Part shown: positions 33,901 through 44,164 of the stretch, piece by piece
Layout: every line of letters starts with the position of its first letter
Position numbering within the stretch: position 1 is the stretch's first letter
Origin: Nectonema munidae
Lineage: Eukaryota > Nematomorpha > Nectonematoida > Nectonematidae
DNA: 64,000 bases
Reading direction: 5' to 3'
Assembly: GCA_030549495.1 (NCBI GenBank)
Contig: JAUIRK010000691.1
Span: 62,001-126,000 of the forward strand
The notes under the pieces: generated by a model
Database searches by the model: none
What the model was told of the DNA's origin: nothing
What the model saw: only the letters and a program-made list of their open reading frames with translations
Translations under genes and position numbers: made by a program

Positions 33901-34559
33901 GAATAGGCTGAATCAAACAGTGATGTTTATTTTTTATAAAAATTAATCATACCTCTCAAAAAATGATTGACATATGACACTTCAACTGAAATAAAGGACT
34001 TCATGATTAAATTATAAGTAGGCAAAATAAAATTACAAAAAAAGAAATATAACTGAAAATGATATAGAACTAAAAACGGGATTTTATACCGAATTCAATG
34101 AGGTGATTTTTTTTAATGAAATTAATTAAATACAAAACAAGGAATGTCTAGAGGCATATTTTGATGCGCATCATTTTATTTAAAGGAGAAAGACAGTTCG
34201 TTTATACAATTCACTCTACATTCTACAATATCTCGAAACAATGTGAATGGGTCAATTTAAATAAGTTTCGTGTTTGACCATTTTGAGAAAGTTTTATAGG
34301 TATAATCAAACAATATACAAATGAACGAAGATAATAGAGTTGAGACATAATTTATTAATCATAAAAATTTGATGGTTTTTTTTATAAAAAATATTTTCAC
34401 CTCAACATGAGTTTTCCGCATAAAATTTTCTATTTTATTTAATAATTGCTGCCAGTAATTAAAAAAGTAAATCATCTCCTTTATTAAAAACTGTCAAGGA
34501 TAATAAAAATAGTTAAAAAAAAAGAAAAACTTTATTCGAAATTTCCATTCAAAACATTT
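33901..34559. other. No gene seen
   Basis: AT-rich sequence between the array and a piggyBac transposase relic. Probably the interior of the same element. Confidence 0.4.
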
Positions 34560-35120
34560 AAAAGAAATTTACATTTCTGGGGTTTTTCTCATTATTAAAA
34601 GCAAAAATAGTACCTGTATTTACTCTTGCCCTATCTAATAGATAAGAAAAAGCGGATACTGTCCATTTTTTGTTTCTCTATTTGTGGAATAATTTCTTAT
34701 TCTCTGATCGACTATATCCGTTCCACACTTTGGAAAATCGTACTGTTTAAAAATTGCAAGTTTACTTTTTTCATCGTCTACTGTAATTCCTAAAATGGGG
34801 GGGGGGGGGGGGTCTGGAAGTCAAAACGAATACATTTTTCTTTCCTTTTGATTTAGAAAATACTACATATCTAGGAATTGATAAAAATTCTCTATTTATA
34901 TCCCAGCAAAACTTATAAGAAAATTAATCTCTATTATCTAAACTTTTTATACTTTGCGGAATACCTTTTCTTCTTGTGTCTATTGTACCGACCATAGTTA
35001 ATCCTTTTTTTATACAGCCAATCACGGTCAAGGCTTAAATTTCGACCTCTCAAAGATAAATATGCAGTGATGATGCCTTTTATAAGTGTATAAGTTCTAT
35101 GTAATTTTTCTAAATATTTA
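34560..35120 (-). pseudogene. piggyBac-type transposase relic (catalytic core to C-terminal part)
   Basis: On the minus strand GRNLSLDRDWLYKKRI corresponds to the family's RNxxxDxxFTSxxL. In another frame GLTMVGTIDTRRKGIPQSIK corresponds to GTxRxNRKGxP. YVVFSKSKGKKNVFVLTS corresponds to the DKKxVxxLST strand. KLAIFKQYDFPKCGTDIVDQ, RNYSTNRETKNGQYPLF and LLDRARVNTGTIF correspond to the GVDxxDQ...RRWP...LDxAxxNA region. Several frameshifts and stops break it, and a run of G lies in the middle. It follows the satellite B array in the same orientation as the arm at 28790. This makes it likely to be the transposase of that very element. Confidence 0.75.
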
Positions 35121-36017
35121 CATCGTTACCTTGGCAAAACTTGAATGGCATTTTCTGAAGAAGAGAGAGCTTACTTTATATATACAAATGTAAGAAAATT
35201 TGAGAAGTTATTACTTCATTCCTCCGAAATAGAAACCTATCAAATTTTGCATATCTGTATGCACGCACATATAAATGGAATATTCAAAGTTTGGAAAAAT
35301 TCGAAAAAATTATACATAATATTTAAAAAACATGATGTAATCATGCAAACTCCAGTTGAAATATAATTCACAAAAAGATAAATTTCTTATTTGGTTTTCC
35401 TTGATTCCTTCTAATCTAATTTAAAATGGCGTCCTTATTATTTTATTTGACATTTTGAATAAAGATCATCCCTAAAATCAAAAGAGAATAAAAAGATTTT
35501 TAACTTTAAAGAAATTAAAAATTTTACTAAATATTTTTGAGCCGGGTAATGTGCGATTGTCTGTAAACCAGCGTAGGTGTCTTATGTATGGTGGCACATC
35601 AAACCAACTTACAAACTATAATATTTTTGAAAATTAATATTTTTAATAGACATTTTTGCCACCATCGATGTAACAGAAATGGAAGACAAATCCATAAATT
35701 TTAACTTATTATCACTAAAATATAATGTTTTTTTAATATATATAACTTGATTTGATTTCTTCTGAATTAGAGAATCGAGTTTATATGTAAGTAAATTTTG
35801 ACTCTGTTATCTCTTTTCGTTTATTCGAAATCAGGCTTTACTTTTGCTGCTTATTTTACACCTACTCAAAATAAATAATTTGCCAATTAATAATAATTAC
35901 CGACTGATCGCTATTCGACTAAAGTTCTTATCGGTGCATCTCTAGTTCCAAGCATATTTTTAAGTGTCCACTATTCAAAACAAACAGCTTATACCTTATA
36001 TCAATGTTAATTTACGT
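35121..36017. other. No gene seen
   Basis: A 73-codon plus-strand frame at 35145-35366 has no known motif and lies in AT-rich sequence. Otherwise nothing recognised. Confidence 0.4.
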
Positions 36018-36316
36018 CAGAACCGCACATCCAGGGGTGGGGGTGAAAAGCCTATTCGCCCCTCCCAATAATTTTGGATTTTTTTAAACTAGTGTATATG
36101 CGTTATGTAATTAAAATATTTTCTCTAGAAGTATAGTTTTAAATTTCATCAATTTTGTAAAAAAAAATATAAAGTAGTCTTATAAATTCACGTATGCGCT
36201 GTATACTCTCTATTTTAAAGGATTGCTTGAATATTGGTCTCCCGTGGTATTTCCAGTCAAGTAATTTTGAAAATTACAAAAAAATCCCCCTTTAATTTTG
36301 AAAATGTGCGCCCATG
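36018..36316 (+). mobile_element. Short non-autonomous relative of the 17.3-kb MULE
   Basis: The left end CAGAACCGCACATCC and the right end AAATGTGCGCCCATG are decayed versions of CAGGGGCGCACATCC. The right interior GATTGCTTGAATATTGGTCT then CCCGTGGTATTTCC equals that at 20456-20490. The left interior is shared, inverted, with 15135-15320. The size is 299 bases, with no coding capacity and no intact target duplication. Confidence 0.75.
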
Positions 36317-36800
36317 GTCATGATGAAATATAGAAAGGTAGATTTGTTAAATGGGATGAATATTGTTTAAAAATGAAAAAAAATATCTGACCACAAATAA
36401 AAAATGTTTGGCATTAAGTTATCTGTGAAAAATAATTTACATTTAATTATTATTATTTATGAAAAGCTGGCTTTTTAAATAAATTAAGAAAATATTAAGC
36501 AAAAAATCGTGGAATTGAAATATATTTTGATGATTGGCATTATAAGGACTGAGGAAATAAAAATAGCATGTCACGAACAGGGTTTCTTCTCTATTTTCAT
36601 TTGATACCAATGAAAAGCGGGTGTAGTGGCATTTCTCGTATTTTTAATAACCATAAAATCGATAGTTCTCGACAACATTGTTATGGCACACAATATAAGT
36701 ATTAAGCGATTTTTCTTTTTAGCGAATATTATCTCTTGATAATTGAAATTGTCGTTCAATTGCAGCGCCCAGCTTTGTGCCAGGGATCCGCGTAACTCTC
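36317..36800. other. Upstream region of ALG10
   Basis: No other gene seen. A pyrimidine-poor acceptor-like CAATTGCAG lies at 36757-36765, just before the coding region, and might mark a 5' untranslated exon. No promoter motif stands out. Confidence 0.35.
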
Positions 36801-38195
36801 ATGTTCATCGGACGCTGTGTCGTGCTGTGCCTTGTGACGGCATCCTGGTTCCTTCTTCTGCGCTTTCTTGCTGAAACCTACAATACTCTTCTGCCCAATC
36901 CTTTCATAGACGAAGAGTTCCATGTTCCGCAAGCGGAGTTGTTTTGCCGCAAAAACTTCACATTCTACCACCCCAAAATCACGACATTTCCTGGCCTGTA
37001 CCTCTTCGCCTTCGCCTCCCACCAGCTTCTCTCCGCGTTCTCTGCTTTGCCATGCTCCCTTTTCTTCTTGCGCTGCTTGAACACGCTCCTCTTTCCCGTG
37101 ATTCTCTTGCTCGCACTCCTCATTCTGCAGAGGAGGCACTCGTTTGCCCAACGCCCACGCACGCTTCTCGCTACGCTGCTCGCCGCTCTCTGTATCTGCA
37201 CGCAGCCCGTCCTCTTCACCTTCTACTTCCTCTTTTACACTGAGGCGGCGTCTACCGCTTCCCTTCTTGCGCACTACTACGTTATGCTTCGCACTCATCA
37301 AGGAGTTGGCAATCGAACCAAGTTCCTTGTTTTGCAATTCTTCACCGCTTCCCTCTCCATTCTCTTCCGCCAAAGCAACGTAGTATGGCTGGCGTTTTTT
37401 GTTGGCGAGCATTTCTTGAAACACTTTGTTTTATCCGAACAAAAAAAGGGTGGCAAGATGAGCAGCAACGTCTTCAATTCCCTTCTCTCCACACTTAGCA
37501 ACTGTTTTCCTTCGTTTGCGCTCATCTTCTGCTTTTTTCTTTGGGCGATGTTTTATAACGAAAAATCGCTCGTGCTTGGCGACAAAGCGTCTCATGAGGT
37601 CTTATTCAACGCGCCCCAAATCTTGTACGCCTCCCTCATCCTCGCTTTCTTCACTTGGCCCAGCATCCTTCTTTCTTCCCCTTCTCTGTCCTTGACCTCG
37701 TTTGTCCTCTGCATCAAAAGACATCTCCTCTGCTATCTGCTCATCCTCTGTTGCCTCATTTTGCTCATCTACCGCTTCTCCCACGCCCATCGCTACCTTC
37801 TCGCTGACCACCGCCACCTCTCCTTCTACTTCTGGCGTAGAGTGGTCTGCTTCAACGCGCACTCCAAATTCCTACTCATTCCTTTCTACCTATTTTCCTT
37901 CTTCGCGCTTGACTGCAGTTTGCATCGCTCGCTTCTCTGGCGACTGGGCCTCCTCTTCTCGTGCGCCCTTGTCTTGGTCCCCTCGCCCCTGTTCGACTTT
38001 CGCTACTTCATCGTTCCCATTTTGCTCGTACAACTAAACCAAAACAGCGACGAAAACGTCCTTTCTTCTCTCGCCCAACTACTTTGGAATCTTTGTATCA
38101 ACGGCTGCACCATCTACATTCTAATCACCAAGCCTGTGAAATACGCTTCACACTTGTCCACTTCAAGCAATCAAGTCCATCGCATCATATGGTGA
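36801..38195 (+). CDS. ALG10: ALG10/DIE2 dolichyl-phosphoglucose alpha-1,2-glucosyltransferase, single exon
   Basis: A 464-residue multipass ER membrane enzyme. It adds the third and last glucose to the lipid-linked oligosaccharide before transfer to proteins (N-glycosylation). Family phrases in order: NPFIDEEFHVPQAELFC (about 33-50, with the acidic D37/E38/E39 pocket next to the membrane), HPKITTFPGLYLF, FRQSNVVWL (about 189-197), LVLGDKASHEVLFNAPQI, ADHRHLSFYFWRR (about 335-347) and FDFRYFIVP (about 398-403). About ten or more hydrophobic segments lie between. Human ALG10 has nearly the same length (473), so the gene appears complete. I chose ATG 36801 because it places DEEFH at the human distance. 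The frame is open a little upstream, to a stop at 36744. It lacks introns and is far less AT-rich than its surroundings. The start of PNP follows 1.4 kb downstream on the same strand. Confidence 0.95.
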   Translation: MFIGRCVVLCLVTASWFLLLRFLAETYNTLLPNPFIDEEFHVPQAELFCRKNFTFYHPKITTFPGLYLFAFASHQLLSAFSALPCSLFFLRCLNTLLFPVILLLALLILQRRHSFAQRPRTLLATLLAALCICTQPVLFTFYFLFYTEAASTASLLAHYYVMLRTHQGVGNRTKFLVLQFFTASLSILFRQSNVVWLAFFVGEHFLKHFVLSEQKKGGKMSSNVFNSLLSTLSNCFPSFALIFCFFLWAMFYNEKSLVLGDKASHEVLFNAPQILYASLILAFFTWPSILLSSPSLSLTSFVLCIKRHLLCYLLILCCLILLIYRFSHAHRYLLADHRHLSFYFWRRVVCFNAHSKFLLIPFYLFSFFALDCSLHRSLLWRLGLLFSCALVLVPSPLFDFRYFIVPILLVQLNQNSDENVLSSLAQLLWNLCINGCTIYILITKPVKYASHLSTSSNQVHRIIW

Positions 38196-38277
38196 ACTTA
38201 TGTTTTCATGTCAAAAGAGTACTCTCTATTCCATGATCATATCTCATAATTCGATTCTATTTTATTTCATAATAATC

Positions 38278-38283
38278 AATAAA
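38278..38283 (+). terminator. Poly(A) signal AATAAA of ALG10
   Basis: AATAAA lies 83 bases after the stop codon at 38195 and is the first such hexamer downstream. Confidence 0.6.
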
Positions 38284-38483
38284 ACAATTTTTTATATTTA
38301 AACTGGTGTTAAGTGACGCAAACGTCTTTCAAACTGAACAACATGATTAGCAGCCACCATGATTGTCTTTAAAGCTTTGAAAACCCACATTTGATTTTCG
38401 GAAAAAATTGAGTTAGCATTGCGTCGATATTGGAGCTATACAATTATGTTGAGTTATTATCCTCTTATTTCACATTACTCACA

Positions 38484-38633
38484 GGGGCGTGAGTAGGGTT
38501 GGCTAGATGCTGGATTCGATAACTCAAGATCTTGGGTTGGATCCCGCATCAAGCCTGCTTTTCTCATAGTTCGATACAAGCGACGCAATTGTGCCTTCTC
38601 GATGAAAACACCCGATGGTACCTTTACCTTTCT
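38484..38633 (+). mobile_element. tRNA-derived SINE, family 1
   Basis: Same order as the 27374 copy: GGGGCGTGAGTAGGGTTGGC, CTTGGGTTGGATCCCGCATC (B-box changed at one base) and TTCGATACAAGCGACGCAAT, ending GGTACCTTTACC. Confidence 0.87.
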
Positions 38634-39565
38634 TTAGTTAAACAGTCACTTCCAATAACCAGAATGCTCTCTCCCTAAGCAAAAATTTTCGAATGCGATA
38701 TGAGCATATAAAGTATTATGAACAAATCATATGTGTTTCTTTTTATTGTAAATAACATGAGCAATGTTTTAGGGAAAGAATTGTGAGAATAATGCAGAAA
38801 AAGAGGCACATGCTTACCACTGCTGTCTTAGCACGCAGCCTTTATGTTTCATCTTGAAACAAAAGAAGAGTTTGGTTTGAAGTAATTAGCTTGATAAGTG
38901 GAATAATTCGTTGAAAATGATCGGGTTTAACTTCTTTGCTTCCTCTCAAAATTTTTAGATGGTTAAAACAAAAATTATTAAAATTTTTGTGATGCAAATT
39001 TCGGTATCAGAAAACAAAAAAACTTTTTTGAGAAAAATTTAATAAAGGAGTTAGTTACTTATTGATAATTCATGTAGTTTAAAATAGTTTGCTGTTTTGT
39101 TAGCAAGTTGGTTTATTGGTTAATTTCTTAGTTCTTTGAAAGTGTTGACTTTCCGCGAAACAATATATAGTCAACTGAGAGACCCACTTTTCTGCCAACC
39201 GATTTTCTTAGACCGAGTTTTTTCTATGAAAATCCACTAATATTTTTGCATACTTAATTTAAAGGCCACATATTCTTAAAAGTTAGCTTTGTGGGTTCCT
39301 AGAATTATTTTGTCCTTCTGCCGTTGAGAAGCCTGCAGTCTTCACCACGACTATCCTCGTAAAAAACACTTAAATTCATGATTCAACGAAAAATTTCTTA
39401 AAATTTGCAACTCAGTGTTATTTTAATTTTTGGCATTACTCTTGCGTTTGCTCAGAGCAAATGAAATTGATTAAATTTAATTGTTTTTATTGATTCTGAG
39501 TAGTTCAAGGTCACGCTTGTGAAATTGTGCTTTGCACGTTTTCTCTCCGCACTGTTATATTTCGC
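38634..39565. other. Spacer between ALG10 and PNP; PNP promoter region
   Basis: No other gene recognised. A less AT-rich patch at 39300-39350 could be transcribed leader of PNP but has no coding phrase. Confidence 0.4.
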
Positions 39566-39818
39566 ATGCATGGGGAAATGATGTACAAACTAAACCCAAA
39601 TTCTCAAGGTCCAAACAAAAAGATATGCATGTCAGCACTGAACGAGAGAGACTGTGTCAAGATCGGTGAATACCTTCGCTTCAAGCTAGCTAGTCTGAAG
39701 CCCAAAATTGGAATACTTTGCGGCTCTGGTTTGTCAAAGATTGCCGAATCGATTTGTAATGACGAAAGAAAGGTCGTGTTGAAGTATGACGAAATTGTGG
39801 GCTTTCCTTGCTCTTCAG
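39566..39818 (+). CDS. PNP: Purine nucleoside phosphorylase, exon 1
   Basis: N-terminal exon of PNP, a trimeric cytosolic enzyme that splits inosine and guanosine with phosphate to base and ribose-1-phosphate (purine salvage). KPKIGILCGSGL carries the phosphate-binding GSGL serine (Ser33 in human PNP), and YDEIVGFPCSS leads to the next phosphate loop. The donor after position 39818 (CTCTTCAG then GTCATT) leaves phase 1. Joining to the exon at 47133 gives FPCSSVPGHIGQ, matching human FPRSTVPGHAGR. ATG 39566 and ATG 39629 (MSALNERDCVKIGE) are both possible starts. The second gives an N-terminus closer to the human length. An ATG in the same frame is also possible slightly upstream. Confidence 0.9.
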
Positions 39819-39993
39819 GTCATTTCTACTTTTTTAATCCTTATTTACCATGCGCGGCATTTTTATCTCTTTCTTTGGCCTCTAGAAACAGGAGAAAGAG
39901 TGGGTGTAGAGTAGACTTTTTGTAAAATTTTAAGTCGGAGGCAAAGAACGGCCTTGTTGCACCTTTTTTTTAATTCATTTCGTTCGAACACAG

Positions 39994-40132
39994 ACCAACA
40001 TCGGGACGGCGAAAGAAATTAAATAACAGTGACTTACTGCAAGCAAAAGCTTCTCAATCTCGCCCAGTTTTGTTTGACTTTGGGGATTCTGACAAAAATT
40101 TCAAGATCAAGTTCATGGCGCTTTTCAAAGAG
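39994..40132 (+). CDS. Candidate exon of an unidentified gene inside PNP intron 1
   Basis: After CGTTCGAACACAG a frame reads PTSGRRKKLNNSDLLQAK, ASQSRPVLFDFGDSDK and NFKIKFMALFKE, up to a GT at 40133 in phase 0. Codon use is coding-like, unlike the intron around it. The next candidate exon, 186 bases on, begins in the same phase, so the two would join cleanly. The exon starts two bases into a codon and so cannot be joined in frame to PNP exon 1, which ends in phase 1. I do not recognise the protein. The mix of basic and helical segments gives no function. Confidence 0.45.
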
Positions 40133-40318
40133 GTGCGCCTCCTTTGTCCTTTTGACCTCCTTCAATATTATTTTTGTATGCAATCCATTGGTAGTGTTCG
40201 TGTAGTAGTGGCTTAACTTCCTTATTCGCTGACTAGAGAGTTATGAGATTGATACTCAGGTGTTTAGTTGTTGTCGGAGACCTTTTATTTGTATTAAAAT
40301 GGCTTTCAGTAATACTAG

Positions 40319-40381
40319 CGAACCGTAGAGGCACAAGACCTGAGCTTCATTCGACAAATGATGCGTGAGAACCCTTTACAG
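40319..40381 (+). CDS. Second candidate exon of the unidentified gene in PNP intron 1
   Basis: Bounded by CTTTCAGTAATACTAG and a GT at 40382. Exactly 21 codons, phase 0 on both sides: RTVEAQDLSFIRQMMRENPL plus Q. Joined to the previous exon it gives FMALFKE then RTVEAQ, a smooth charged helical stretch. Short exons can arise by chance, but two adjacent ones with matching phase and coding-like use strengthen each other. The next exon was not found between here and 41 kb. Confidence 0.42.
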
Positions 40382-40689
40382 GTTTAGTTTCTCACTTTTC
40401 TTGGAATGTTTGGAATTTGAGAGGTCTTTGGTTATAAAGGTGAAAGCGAATAACAGACTCTCATATCACTGCCATGTGGTCAAACTCTTGGTTGAGTAAA
40501 GGCTGGAAATTTACAAGCTTGAAGCAAATATGTTTGGCTTCAAGAGATAAATCTGGTCAGTAAAATTATGCTTCATGATGCCAACCAAATGTGGGTGATG
40601 TACTGCCATAATTTAACAATCAGATCCCAGCTAAAATTTATTCAAGAAATCTTCGAAACAATTGGTTCTTATGTGTGCTTGTGATGTGT

Positions 40690-41342
40690 CACTGGCGGAT
40701 TTAAAGGGGCGGAACCGGCATACCCCCCCCCCCCCAAATTGCATTGCCAATTGCTTGAAAATTTTTCCTGATCCAATTCTTTTCGTAGAACTCAAATATG
40801 ATGATTTCTGCAACTCGTTTTTTAGATTCAATCTTTCTTTAAAGTGAGATGCCCTAAAAAGTTTTTGATGTTTCAATCGTAGTTAAGTGTGACACTTATT
40901 ACTTTTATATTATCCAATTTTTTTTGTAAATTTATTATTTAAACATCAGGTTTTACCACATCAATTCACTTCGCAGTTCAATAAATGAGGATCGTTTTAA
41001 TGCTCCCATTCTTCTTTTTGTTCACAGAGATATTCGATTGGATGTTGACACCATTATTTATGTGTATGCTAAAAACTGTCCTAGACGGATGAGGCTCCTT
41101 ATTCCTCTTAGTTCTTACTTAACCTAGTTACATTAATAAACTTATAATTTTTGATATATTATTATGATACTCTAAGTTTTATGATAAAAAATCAATTTTC
41201 GCTTTTTATTAAATTATTATTACCCAAAATAAGATAAAAATAGCTTAAAAATTTTGATAAAGCTTAAATTTATATGCTTTAAATTTGAGCTTTAGTTTAG
41301 GAAAATCCGCCCCCTAATACCAATTTTTAGATCCGCTCTGTG
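40690..41342 (+). mobile_element. hAT-type MITE (CACTGGCGGAT ends)
   Basis: The left end CACTGGCGGATTTAAAGGGG and the right end CCGCCCCCTAATACC...AGATCCGCTCTGTG are inverted with mismatches (minus strand CACAGAGCGGATCTAAAA). CAGTGGCGGATCTA-type ends are common in hAT elements. A C-run lies at 40725. No clear 8-base duplication. The interior is non-coding. Confidence 0.6.
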
Positions 41343-41776
41343 TGTATATATAAAAGGAACCTTTTTTCAAATTTCAATCGTAAATCTTTCTATAATTTTT
41401 ATTCACCACTGGAAATAGGTTGCAAGGAAGTTGTCATATTCTATCTATTACATCGTTTTCCTCGTTAAATCTACTATTCTGATTTAAATTGTATGAATCA
41501 AAAATCTGTATATTTTTGACCAATCATATCTACGTATTAAAAGATTGGATGATGGTAATTATTCACTAGAAAAAGAAACGAGCTGTTCAATAACACGGGC
41601 CCTATCCAACACAATATATAATGATAAGGTCCTTGTAAAAGTTAACGTTTATTATCTAGACAAGTACAGACAATTAGGCCTTTTAATGAAGTGATATCTT
41701 GGGGTTACCTAATTATATGTTAATGATTAATATATAAAGTATCTTTTTTTATATTTCGAGCACTTTAGAATGAGGC
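41343..41776. other. No gene seen
   Basis: AT-rich intron sequence between two transposons. Confidence 0.5.
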
Positions 41777-41869
41777 TTAACCCTATTTGTGCTGGGCAAA
41801 ATTTGTCCGCTCAAGTGCTGGGGGGGGGGGCGTAAAGTGCCCCCCCCCCCCCCTATTTTTCTCAGATAT

Positions 41870-43340
41870 TAATAAGTTTTTATAAATATTTTTAATGTTA
41901 CATATATATTTCAACTATGCTGAATTCAGTGGTGATCTCCATTTTTTATCAAAATCAATCAAATCTGTCAAAAAATTGATTTATATTTGACAGCTCATCT
42001 CAAAAAAGAACTTTTTATTTAAATAATTATATAAAGTTTTTTACACGTGTATACCCATTTTCAAATATGCTGAATTCAGTGGTGATATATTTTATGAAAT
42101 CAATCAAACCTGTCAAAAAATTGATATAAATGTGACAGCTCATCTCAAAAAGGAACTTTTTATATAAATAAGTGTATAAAGTTTTTTTACACCTGTATAC
42201 CCATTATGAAAATCAATCAAACGTGTCAAAAAATTGATCTAAATGTGACAGCTCATCTCAAAAAGGAACTTCTTATCTAAATAATTATATAAAGTTTTTT
42301 ACACATGTATACCCATTTTCAAATATGCTGAATTCTGTGATGATATTCATTTTTTATGAAAATCAATCAAACCTGTCGAAAATTGATCTAAATGTGACAG
42401 CTCATCTCAAAAAAGAAACTTTTTATCTAAATAAGTTTATAAAGTTTTTTACACATGTATACCCCTTTTCAAATATGCTGAATTCAATGGTGATATTCAT
42501 TTTTTTTTTATGAAAATCAATCAAACCTGTCAAAAAATTGATCTAAATGTGACAGCTCATCTCAAAAAGGAACTTTTTATCTAAATAAGTATATAAAGTT
42601 TTTTACACATGTATACCCATTTTCAAATATGCTGAATTCAGTGGTGTTATTCATTTTTTTTATGAAAATCATTCAAACCTGTCAAAAAAGTGATTTACAT
42701 ATGACAGCTCATCTCAAAAAAGAAACTTTTTTATCTAAATAATTATATAATGTTTTTTACACATTTATACACCCATTTTCAAGCATGCTGAATTCAGCGG
42801 TGATATTCATTTTTTTTTTATAAAAATCAATTAGTTTTCAAAGCATTGATTTATATATGACAGTTCATCTTAAAAAGAAACTTTTTATCTAAGTAATAAT
42901 ATAAAGTTTTTTACGCATATATACCCATTTTTAAGCATGCGTAATTCAGTGGTGATATTCATTTTTTATGAAAATCAATCAAAACTGTCAAAAAATTGAT
43001 TTATCCCAAAAAAAAGGATCAGGCACAGTTTTTTAAATTAGAGAATTACGTTAATAGAAAGTATAGGGCGATTATGAAGTTTACCGTGTATGGCATTTTA
43101 CACACATATACCCATTTTCAAGTAGGCTGTGTTTACTGGTTATATTCCTTTTTTTTTATAAATATTAGTCAAACCTGACAAAATAATTTAAATATGACAG
43201 CCCATGTCAAAATTAAAATTTTTATTCTTATAAAAAGTTTTTTATACATTTCAAGTATGCAGAATTTAATGGTGATGTTCATTTTTTATGAAATCAATAA
43301 AACCTGTCAAAAAATCGATTAAACCTGTATATCAATGTCA
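41870..43340 (+). repeat. Satellite A array, about 150-bp unit
   Basis: About nine units marked by TGCTGAATTCAGTGGTGATA, then AAAATCAATCAAACCTGTCA, TTGATCTAAATGTGACAGCT, CATCTCAAAAAGGAACTTTT and ACACATGTATACCCATTTTC. Successive TGAATTC starts at 41921, 42071, 42329, 42479, 42633 and 42789 give periods of 150, (258), 150, 154 and 156. One unit near 42200 has an internal deletion. Units diverge toward the right end. Confidence 0.92.
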
Positions 43341-44160
43341 AATATATAAACATAAAAATAACTTCTACTTGCAGTATTTCTCTGGTAATTATTTTCTTAA
43401 TTTATTTAATAAATCAACTTTAGATGTTTAATTCACTCAAAATAATTCATTCTACAGTAACTTATGTAACTCGATAGGACCTTCATCTTTTTGGCTACAA
43501 ATTCGTTATCGGCTCGTAGTCTCTACGTCATATTATATTTAGAGTATTTAATTTTGGTATTCATTCTATGATGATTCTTTCTTGGTAGCTCTTTTTTCAT
43601 TAGAAATTTATATTCTTTAATGTGTGTTCGAAAAATTTTTTATATGGATAAAATTACTTTTTTCCTCTCTCAAAGCATTCTAAATAAAGAATCTTCTTGA
43701 TGATCTTAGACTTTTTTTATCAGTATCGGGTATTTTATTATCAGGCCTGAATATTTCTCAACCAATCTCATTTCAAAGGTTTTGTTCTGATGACGTGATG
43801 TTCATTGTTCAATTACAAAAAGTTGTCCACTTTCTTCATCTAAAAAATTATCTCTTTGATGCAAAAGGAAAAAGATGAACAAATTCAATTTAAATTAAAA
43901 ATATCTTGATAGTGACTAAATTCTCACATATTGTCATCTGTGCCATTTTTGATAAATCGACCTATTCTAAATTTTCAGATTTCCTACCCATCTTAGCTAA
44001 ATGTTAATTGTAATCCTAGATGATAAGCTATAGATTTAAATATTTTTCATTTGTAAAAGAGGAACTTCTTTTTCACAGTCAAAATCTTTTTTGAAGTAAA
44101 TAATTAAACCACTTCCTAGTTCATTAAAACATGATAGATCTTCCATTTAGTAAAGATACA
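43341..44160. other. Interior of the piggyBac-type element, no gene recognised
   Basis: AT-rich. Minus-strand phrases such as MEDLSCFNELGSGLIIYFKK are interrupted by stops and did not match a transposase clearly. It might be a decayed coding part. Confidence 0.35.
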
Positions 44161-44164
44161 TATA

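Noticed and set aside
36944-38037. Long alternative frames on both strands across ALG10
   Set aside because: They overlap the well-supported ALG10 frame, have no family motifs and follow from its lower AT content, which reduces chance stops.
34797-41850. G and C homopolymer runs as separate features
   Set aside because: Most sit at transposon tips or within relics and may vary in true length. They are treated as part of those elements.
43341-44160. Transposase gene in the middle of the 41.8-46.1-kb element
   Set aside because: Readings are short and interrupted, and no piggyBac motif could be placed with confidence.
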